This document shows, in pieces, positions 56,947-64,000 of a stretch of 64,000 nucleotides of DNA. The stretch is taken from contig CAJQUW010007783.1 in NCBI GenBank assembly GCA_907163375.1, forward strand, positions 186,001 to 250,000, written 5' to 3'. A program made the translations under genes and the position numbers. Position 1 is the stretch's first letter. Each line of letters begins with the position of its first letter. Under the pieces are notes generated by a model. The model was not told the origin of the DNA. It was given only the letters and a program-made list of their open reading frames with translations, and did no database searches. This stretch comes from Prostheceraeus crozeri. Taxonomy: Eukaryota > Platyhelminthes > Polycladida > Euryleptidae.

Positions 56947-57986
56947 GTGAGAAGAATTAATATTTCATATCCCACTTTTGACAATTCCTCAGAGCTGACT
57001 CATGAATCGGCTGTGTCGCCTCTCACATCTGCTGAACCGAGTAGGCAGTGGATAATCAAATTATATACAAATTACGGAAGATCTGAAATAATAAAATACA
57101 TGTAGTTGAATTTTATGGGAAATGCGATCCAAATGTGAACGCACGTTCATCTAAACAATACATTATATAGCAAATATTCTCATTCTATCAAACCAAATAC
57201 AGCAATTCCAAGCCAACTGTAACATGCTATCTAAATAGAACTCTTGGTCATAAAACTGGGAGATCAGTCAGTGAGTAGGTCGAATGTGACACTTAAGAAG
57301 CAAGGTGCGTACTTGTAGCATCAAAGCATGAAGGTGTCAGACAATGAATTGAATGATGCATTATTTACGTGTTTCTAATGCCCATGAAGAGCGCCTTGTG
57401 GTTGAATGCCACAATGGTGGCTATGGTGCGAACTATGGAGTACCTCAAATAACAGCATGTATCATAATGCTCGTGCAGCTGGCAGGTGCTGCTCAAGAAT
57501 GCAAAATTATATGCATCTACTTCTGTATGCGCACTGTACTTCGTCTACCACAACGAAAATCGAAAAGGAAAATTAGAAATTTGAAGCTTATAATTAAACA
57601 ATTAAATCGACAATTTGAATGAACAAATGCAGCATTATACAGCAATCAAATCGAAAATTTGCAATGTGTACATTAAACGACAACATCGGATGTTAAGAAT
57701 ACCATGAAAGACATATCAGTAAAACTTTCAAATACATGTCGATGAAACACTCAACTTAGTAGTTCATCAATTAAGATGTTAATTTTGCGCACACGGTGTC
57801 AGAAAAAAGTACAGACGTTATAGGGCATTTTTTAGTCGTTTATGTTTTTACCTGTGACTGTTATTGATACGAGTTTAATTACACATTCAATTAAACACAT
57901 TTTTTATAAAGCTGTTTTGATCGAACTTAGTGAGCATGCACACATGCACAGGTTTCCATGTGATGAACATAATTCCTCCTTTTCAG
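56947..57986. other. sidekick intron (1.0 kb)
   Basis: AT-rich, with short open frames that show no coding signature. Nothing recognised. Confidence 0.8.
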
Positions 57987-58331
57987 AGGATTCCTGGCAT
58001 TGCCTGGAATGATGTGCCAGTTGGATATCGTGTCAACTACAGGCACTGGACAACCACTGCAAGAAATCATACATCGGATGTTGACCACAGTTTGGCAACT
58101 ACCTCTCTCCGCTTACTAACAGCTGGTTGGTATTACGAGGTGCGACTCTCCGCCTACAACGATAAGGGAGAGGGACCATTGAGTGCGCCACGAATGATTT
58201 ATGTTGGAGAAGCTAAACCCACAGCAGCTCCTACTTCCTTCTCATGTGTTAATAAGACCGCGATGGAGATCGTGTGTTCTTGGGTATCTCCACCCAATGA
58301 CAAAACTAACGGAGATTTGCTTGGATTCAAG
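57987..58331 (+). CDS. sdk: sidekick exon: rest of FN3-10, first half of FN3-11
   Basis: The acceptor is attcctccttttcag, phase 0. The peptide reads RIPGIAWNDVPVGYRVNYRH, LRLLTAGWYYEVRLSAYNDK, GEGPLSAPRMIYVGEAKPTA, then APTSFSCVNKTAMEIVCSW and NGDLLGFK. The FVGEA-P-APQ boundary is a sidekick hallmark (recalled). Two cysteines flank strand B of FN3-11 (FSCVNKTAMEIVCSW), a possible extra disulphide. The donor is AAG|GTATGA, phase 0. A SINE with two further insertions begins about 90 bp downstream. Confidence 0.92.
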
Positions 58332-58541
58332 GTATGATACATGAAATGCTATTGTTTTATGGTTTAGATTGTTTACTAACCATTTTTTAGCACGCATAGA
58401 GTTCATGAATGCATCAAATCACATGGTCTGCATGGCACACTGATTATTTTCTTGCCCTTGTGATCTTATGAACGCGTGGTCGACCCCGAGTATGACATTG
58501 GAAGTCTGCAGGAAGGACACCCGGACTAAAAGCATGCCAAC

Positions 58542-59437
58542 CACAGAATGAAATATTTTGTTTATCTGCTTCGGTTTGCTAGAAGTGTGATTAATACGAA
58601 ACGGACGGCACATTGAGGAACCTATTAGGTGTGCAAAAGTCGCTTGCGGATTAATGTGAGTTCCAGCAAAGTGCTTCGATTGCCAAAATTCCTTCAGATT
58701 CGAAGAATTCAGATCATTGCGCACAAGTTTTCTCCATAATGTTGGCCCTTCCGATCATTATTAAAGAAAGTAGCAGGCGTACGAAAACTAGTTCACTTGA
58801 TGATCCTCTCCTCGGCATTGCTCAGTGTATAGTGCATACATTGAATCGAAGCCAAGACACGGATGTGTGTTTTGGTGTGTGCGACGTGATATCACAGCAC
58901 GCACGCATCTCTCACTGGCTCTGGTGTCCTTTGCTGACAGCTTATTTCTGGGAATAGAGGGCTTGAATCACTTATATATACTCATTAGGAAGCCAAAAAA
59001 AAGCGTGTATGCTTGTTACTGACTGAATTTTTTTTTTTTTTATATCGTCCAAAGCCAAAACATTCGTTTCTTAACATTGCTTCAGTCTTTCTGAAATGTA
59101 CGGTTACGTTTCTTTTAAGTCCTCGAAAAATTCCAATTGTCGCACTTGTTAAACAAATCAAATAATTAATTGTTTTATCAATTTTATTATTTTTATTTTT
59201 TATGATTAAAAATATTTCAAATTAAATTCAATTTTTCAAATCATTATATTCAAAAATCATATCAAAAAAAACAATGACAGCTTATTATTTGCCATTTCCA
59301 ATAGCAAGCGATACACGAATTATCCTTTCGAGAAGGAGCAAGTTGTCTAATTGTGATGTGCCATTTCGATATTAAGGTTACATACAATTCTTCCTTTCTA
59401 GGAAACCGAGGCGCGCGCAGATGAATCCAATTCTGTG
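58542..59437. mobile_element. T1-family TIR element inside a SINE, 8-bp TSD
   Basis: Inverted relative to the 15336 copy. Ends CACAGAATGAAATATTTTG and (reversed) CACAGAATTGGATTC. Perfect flanking octamer ATGCCAAC (58534-58541 and 59438-59445). Without its own insert it is about 556 bp, close to the 603-bp copy. Confidence 0.9.
58947..59274 (+). mobile_element. 328-bp A-tailed insertion inside the T1 element
   Basis: Flanked by the 12-bp duplication TGACAGCTTATT (58935-58946 and 59275-59286); the 15336 copy has this site once. It ends ATATCAAAAAAAACAA, an A-rich 3' tail. Very AT-rich interior with a run of about 13 T's near 59030. No open frame; a short retroposon of unknown family. Confidence 0.75.
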
Positions 59438-60070
59438 ATGCCAACACTCCAACTAAATACTGCTAGCTGCGCATGTCAGCGAAGGGGTATAGTCACGCCA
59501 AAACTTCATATCGCAGACCAACGCCTCTTTGTTTCATGGTTCAATTTGACCCTCTAAGTGGCTTGTCAGTTCATGTCATTAATCCCTGCGCCTTAGGAGT
59601 ATGACGTCGCATCTTTTTTGCCAAGAATTCTGTGCCTACAATTACTTATAAAAAAATTAAGACTTTAGAGTGGACATGAAATTGTATTTCTTGCTGATTT
59701 TTTTTATTATGCATGTATCATGCATTTCAAGGACACACATGTCATATATGTTTTGATATGATTTATATATAATTTTATTAATATTTTTGTTATAATAATT
59801 CATATGTTTTTGTAAACGCTTTACATAACATTTATTGTTTTGCTTGAAAATAATCAATGATTGAAACTATTGTTGAAATTGCACGCATTGAATTTTAGAA
59901 ATATGTTTTCACTGAACTCTTTGTGTAAATGGTGAATTATAGGTAATATGAGCGATACAGTTCATCGTCAAAAATATTATCTAGCGCATGCTGTTTCTGT
60001 CATCATCTGTTGTATGCATAAAAATAAATTGTAATTGACCAGACGACGGGAGATCATTATGATTTTTCGG

Positions 60071-60350
60071 CGAAAAAGTGCAAAAACTCATGAAGCAGTT
60101 TAAGGTCGTCGATGTAATAATTTAAGTAAAAATCGTAAATGGACAGATCTTCGGCGTCCAGCGCCTTGGTTGGCCGATCTTGCAATAGCGTTGACGTAAT
60201 ATTGAGTACAATAGTTATTGACACAATAACGGTATTGTAAGATCGGCCAACGAAGGTGGTGGACTCCGAGGATCTGTCCATTTAAGATTTTTACTTAAAT
60301 TATTATATCGATGATCTGAAACTACTTGAGGGGTTTTGCTTTTTTTGTTG
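60071..60350. repeat. foldback element, 122-bp arms
   Basis: Arms 60071-60192 and 60229-60350 share AATTTAAGTAAAAATC, AATGGACAGATC and TTGGCCGATCTT; divergence is larger near the outer ends. The centre is 36 bp. Non-coding. Confidence 0.85.
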
Positions 60351-60485
60351 AAAACATAAATAAATTGCTTATCTGAAGTTGACTAAAATGGAAACAGACT
60401 CAAGGTCGTGGCACAGGGAAATGTGATTCGAACACAGTGCGAACTCATTACTCTTAAGAATTTACCATATGTGAATACCAACCAT

Positions 60486-61325
60486 CAGTGGCGGCTCGTG
60501 CAGTCCTGCTCATGTGGGGCGCAATACAAACGTGTTCATCTTAGCCCATCATCTACTACGGTCTCTGCTATATTTCATGCACGCCTGTGTAAATGCCTGT
60601 TTATGACATGATAAGCCTCACTGCAAATATACTACCGTGGTCCTTCATAATGACATTATTTTCGGAAACCTACTTAAAAACAAAATCATTGCTCGAACAC
60701 GTCCAAGTTAAGTAAAGAAAAAATTTGAATTTGATAACAGAAACCGGCATCAAATGTAAAAACAACTTCATTTATCATTTTCATTTATTCAAAGATAAAG
60801 CAATTCATTAAAAGATATGCAATCTGATTCATTTTCAGTCGACACAGTGAGACACAGTTATGATTGAAAGTGCTTCGCCAGTCCAAGGCTTGTATACACG
60901 CATCAGAATAACATAAGTTTGACCAGAATCTGACTTCCCAACGCACGCGCGGCGTTACCTAATCAGAATGTACGAAAGCGAGACAGAGGGACTTTTTGAG
61001 AGCGCCCCATCCATGCATTGTTTACGCGTGCGAAGCTGCTAAAAAATCTTCGATGTATGCAGATGTATGATCAGCAAAACATGTATGAATCAAGGCGCAC
61101 AGACTGTGCGCCCCATCCGGTAGAAGAGAGGGAGAGTGACGTCTGAATGAGTCACTGAACCACGCTTCGAATGTGTTTAGCAGTACAGGTTGAACCATTG
61201 ATAGTTCAATTCAGTCTATCAGATCAGTTGCGTTTCAACGCAATGTTCTGTGTAATTTTCTTTGATGTAAATAATTTTTAATGGAGGTCTGCGCCCCAGG
61301 CGCCCATATGGACGGGCCGCCAATG
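60486..61325. mobile_element. hAT-family non-autonomous element, 840 bp
   Basis: Left CAGTGGCGGCTCGTGCAGTC, right (reversed) CATTGGCGGCCCGTCCATAT, with GGGGCGCA in both subterminal regions. Perfect octamer CCAACCAT flanks it (60478-60485 and 61326-61333). No transposase frame. Confidence 0.92.
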
Positions 61326-62032
61326 CCAACCATTAATACTATCCTAATGACAATAGATTGTTGCATTTCGTAAGTGAATTTATACTTCACTGCTAAAAGG
61401 GCGCACTAAAGGGGCCTAGACGCCTTACTTAGCCTTTTCTTCGCAAGATCGACAACAAATGTCATTTTAGAGAGGTCTTTTATGCCAAAGAGTTTTATAT
61501 TCTTTTTTGACTTCAGATTATTACTGACTTCTTTATTAGGCATTTATTAAAAGTTTTGTTACATGAGCTTATCTACTGCGACCTAAAAGTGTGATAATAA
61601 ATTCCTAGAATGCTCAGTACAAAATCTATTGCATTCAAGGACGGTGCATTTTATTGATTGATCATCTCTAAACTGAGTCTATGTGTTCCGTATTTTATCC
61701 TCTTCTCATGATTCATGTAATGAAGTTTGCAGCCTTACGTGAATAGAACCGTCGAAGCGTCTAGTAGATGAAAAATGAATATTGACTTTGTCTCATGGTT
61801 CCATGGATGTGACCATTGCATAGATGACATGCGTTTTTTCTGGTAGCGAATATGTGACGTTCAAACAAGAACCCTGCTTGCGTGGAACACAAAAAGATCA
61901 AAGGACCTCCTTAAATCTGATACCATTTTTATCTCAATATGATCTGCTTTCAACATGTTGCAAAATTGCAAATCAATTCCAGTTGCATCACATTGTTATA
62001 TCGACGTCTATCAAACTCTGCTTTGATTTCAG

Positions 62033-62365
62033 ATTTTTGTAACATCACTGGGCATCATCCAAAGCTCACGACGTAAACGATCCGTGCCTTCAGAAAGAAT
62101 GATAGCTGTCACATCAGCCACAACTTCAGCCTCAGTATCCGATCTGAAGCCATTTCATCGTTACAACGTTCGAATTCTGGCCTTTAATCCGGCGGGTGAT
62201 GGTCCAAACGCTACTTCGATATTGATTAAGACAAAAGAAAGCAGCCCGGGACCACCAGGGGAAATTTCTCTGCTCATGGTCACCCTTCAATCAGCCACCT
62301 TGACCTGGGATAAACCAGTTGATCCAAATGGTATTGTAACGCATTATCGCGTGGAATACCATGAG
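62033..62365 (+). CDS. sdk: sidekick exon: rest of FN3-11, first half of FN3-12
   Basis: The acceptor is tctgctttgatttcag, phase 0. It opens IFVTSLGIIQSSRRKRSVPS, continues with SDLKPFHRYNVRILAFNPAG and DGPNAT, and starts FN3-12 with SSPGPPGEISLLMVTLQSAT, LTWDKPVDPNGIVTHYRVEY. AFNPAGDGP matches sidekick AFNAAGDGP (recalled). A tetrabasic RRKR run (codons 62069-62080) lies in the C'-D region of FN3-11 where vertebrate sidekick has none. The donor is GAG|GTAAAT, phase 0; the following intron is only 126 bp. Confidence 0.92.
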
Positions 62366-62491
62366 GTAAATGGTTAAAATTGCTAGAATTTGATGCAATA
62401 CATATAATTACATACATTTTAACATCATCTTTTAAACCATCTTCATTATCATGATTTTTTCATGACATCAGCTTGAACGTCCATTTTTCAG
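62366..62491. other. sidekick intron (126 bp)
   Basis: The shortest intron in the gene. GTAAAT donor and TTTTTCAG acceptor. Confidence 0.9.
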
Positions 62492-62721
62492 CGAATCGGT
62501 TTGAATGATATAACGCGACGTGTGCAAGATTTTGTTACTGCTCATTCACATGAGAAGCCAACTTTTAAAGCCCAGAAGCTGACAGAAAACACTGAATATG
62601 TGTTCCTGGTTTCTGCAAGAACTAGTGTTGGTTGGGGACCATCTCGGAATACGTCGGTTACAACTGGACCAGTTGAAGGTTCTCCGTCGCCACCTACGCA
62701 GTTAACAGTGGTGCAAGATAG
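62492..62721 (+). CDS. sdk: sidekick exon: second half of FN3-12, start of FN3-13
   Basis: The acceptor is cgtccatttttcag, phase 0. The peptide RIGLNDITRRVQDFVTAHSH leads to AQKLTENTEYVFLVSARTSV, GWGPSRNTSVTTGPVEGSP and SPPTQLTVVQDR. Recalled vertebrate sidekick reads ANITAGPAEGSPGSPRDVLV at this point, which places the exon end inside the last FN3 domain before the membrane. The donor is GATAG|GTAAAT, phase 2. The next exon is not confidently seen in the remaining 1.3 kb. Confidence 0.9.
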
Positions 62722-64000
62722 GTAAATATCGCTTGATTACAAAAGTTTTCTATCTCTTTTACTTATATACGAAAATTATGATACTACTTATAATTATTTA
62801 AAAGTAAAATGATAGATGTGGAATTGAACACAGACATTTCTGAATTTTTGGTCATCGCTGACCTAAACGAAACATGGAGAGGAATAAGTCATTGAACAAG
62901 CATATTCGTTCAAACGATTGTCCTTAGGATGTAGTCTTTGCCCTGTTTTTAAATGAGTTTTTCTGTTTGCTGATGTGTAGCAACTCCTGACTGAATTTAT
63001 ACGCATCATTTTGATGCATGCATCTAATTCTTCGCCTCAAGTCTCTGATGTTCAAAAGCTAGACAACTTTTATCTCCGTTTAATATTTCTCACCGTCAAA
63101 TAGTGAACTGTATTGTCTGCATTCATCATACTTTGCCAAAATCTGCTTCTTTTCGATACCACACAGTAACCATTACTTTTCCAGATCTCGTGAACGTGTA
63201 GGGTGAGCATCTGAACTTCAGCGCACGTGCATGCAGCTTCAGTTTATCTCATTTATTTCGTGCATTTTATATTGTATTACGCAGCTGATTTTCAGAATTT
63301 AAGAAAAATCAATAACTTCCTATTTTGTTAATTTCTCAAATTTTTCTGCCAATGTTCATTCCCTCCTGTTATATAAACTGTGATATTTATGAATTTCCTC
63401 CTTTTCATGTCATCCTTTTCGTTGTCTCGTCGCTGCTTTGAATTTTTAGTTGCCATTGAATCTTCAGCACAGGAATGCGAGCTAAATCGAAGCTAAAATA
63501 GACTAAGCAGAAATTTTTATAATTCATGCCAATTCACCATTTAGTGTTGTGTTTAATTTACTAATATACAGAGATGGACCGGTGCGCTCTGAAGTGAATC
63601 TTCAATTTCCCAGAAAGCAGGAAAGAAGTTGTGCACCTTTCTTGCGTTCGGACCTTGAAACTAACATTGAAATTAATACTATGTGGTCTCCGTGACACAG
63701 TGGTTAAGTGCTCGGTCTAGTGATCCGTCGGTCAAGAGGTCGAGTGCCGAAAGTGTCATTGGAAGTCAACAGGAAGGACATTCCGACTAAAAAGTACCAC
63801 ACCGCTCCAGAAAAGTGTGACTGTGTCAGCACCGTCCAAGCCTCCAGTATAGGGGAGCAGTGACGTTGCAGCTTAAAAAACTAACATCCCAGGAAACCAT
63901 CACATTCGGTCATGGTGATTTCTCTTGCTATCGGCTTGATCTTTTAATAAATTTGCTACAAAGGGTGTCAGTATGAGTTTTAAGACCGCAACACAATGAC
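62722..64000. other. sidekick intron after FN3-12 exon, open at window end
   Basis: Nothing recognised before the SINE-A at 63683 except a weak exon candidate at 63572 (listed under rejected). Confidence 0.65.
63683..63872 (+). mobile_element. SINE-A copy, near full length
   Basis: GTGGTCTCCGTGACACAGTG head with one A-box change, GGTCGAGTGCC, AACAGGAAGGACATTCCGAC and GTCAGCACCGTCCAAGCCTC. Confidence 0.85.

Larger units (their letters stand above)
58420..59490 (+). mobile_element. SINE-A, diverged, split by a T1 element
   Basis: The left part has ATGGCACACTG, GTGGTCGACCCCGAGTATGA and TCTGCAGGAAGGACACCCGG ACTAAAAGC; the right part resumes at 59438 (ATGCCAACACTCCAACTAAA). Its right limit is vague. 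Confidence 0.6.
58332..62032. other. sidekick intron (3.7 kb)
   Basis: Triple-nested insertion (58420-59490), foldback (60071-60350), hAT (60486-61325). Nothing recognised in 59491-60070 and 61334-62032. Confidence 0.75.
11729..62721 (+). other. sdk: sidekick-type FN3 receptor gene, partial (12 exons)
   Basis: This is the span of the host gene. Sidekick proteins are homophilic adhesion receptors with six Ig domains, thirteen FN3 domains, one membrane segment and a short tail, acting in synaptic layer choice and at epithelial vertices. The twelve exons total about 3.4 kb (about 1135 residues). Intron phases run 0,1,2,1,0,1,0,2,0,0,0 and every join restores the frame. Diagnostic sidekick-like runs include VNGINLGYM, LQFTPGFDGNSSISKW, WNGVALGYRVFY, YVGEAKPTAAP and TTGPVEGSPSPPTQL. 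Ig exons, FN3-1, most of FN3-13, the membrane segment and the tail lie outside the window. Domain numbering comes from recalled vertebrate SDK and could be off by one. Introns range from 126 bp to 16 kb. Confidence 0.9.

Noticed and set aside
56947-57105. Read-through extension of the FN3-9/10 exon.
   Set aside because: FN3 similarity stops exactly at the CAG|GTGAGA donor and resumes at 57987 in the same phase.
63572-63660. Possible next sidekick exon after acceptor ctaatatacag (phase fits; DGPVRSEVNLQFPRKQ).
   Set aside because: It lacks the strand-B tryptophan and a clear donor, and FN3 similarity is too weak; transcripts would decide it.

Overview
This is a 64-kb piece of an AT-rich, intron-rich metazoan nuclear genome. 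It holds the middle-to-late part of a sidekick-type (SDK) adhesion receptor gene on the + strand. Twelve fibronectin type III (FN3) exons lie between 11729 and 62721. All eleven internal exon-exon joins agree in codon phase, and the domains run in the order known for sidekick. By comparison with vertebrate SDK (from memory), they cover FN3-2 to FN3-12 complete plus the first strand of FN3-13. The Ig domains and FN3-1 lie upstream of the window; the rest of FN3-13, the membrane segment and the cytoplasmic tail lie downstream. A 292-residue intronless secreted-protein gene sits on the opposite strand inside the 16-kb intron (19827-20705). Its C-terminal half resembles, from memory, an uncharacterised family abundant in molluscs and other lophotrochozoans. 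Together with the repeat content this suggests a lophotrochozoan, perhaps a mollusc, but the sequence alone does not prove that.

Layout. 1-11728: upstream intron with three LINE fragments and otherwise nothing recognised. 11729-12144, 18345-18549 and 18869-19130: first three exons. 12145-18344: an RTE-like LINE tail, two SINEs, a 603-bp TIR element with an 8-bp target duplication, and a pogo/Tigger-like element containing a large inverted repeat. 19131-35196: the antisense gene, a 4.1-kb composite (hAT-like ends enclosing a LINE fragment and a mariner), an inverted-repeat element split by a LINE, and SINEs of several families. 35197-44832: exons 4-6, with foldbacks, an RLE-type LINE fragment, a pogo-like element, a LINE reverse-transcriptase fragment and a TIR element containing a second foldback. 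48549-62721: exons 7-12, with hAT MITEs, a triple-nested insertion, LINE and possible Penelope-like fragments. 62722-64000: next intron with a SINE.

At least four SINE-like families with tRNA-type promoter boxes are present. The commonest (SINE-A) has about 13 copies.

The most unusual signals are hammerhead-ribozyme-like folds in intronic repeats (42906-42955, 22963-22996 and a decayed inverted pair at 38041-38205), the nested insertions with clean target duplications, the mariner whose 3' third was duplicated in place at an 8-bp microhomology, and a furin-type tetrabasic motif in the sidekick FN3-11 domain. No gene expression or database search was available; family names rest on recognisable motifs and recalled homologues.
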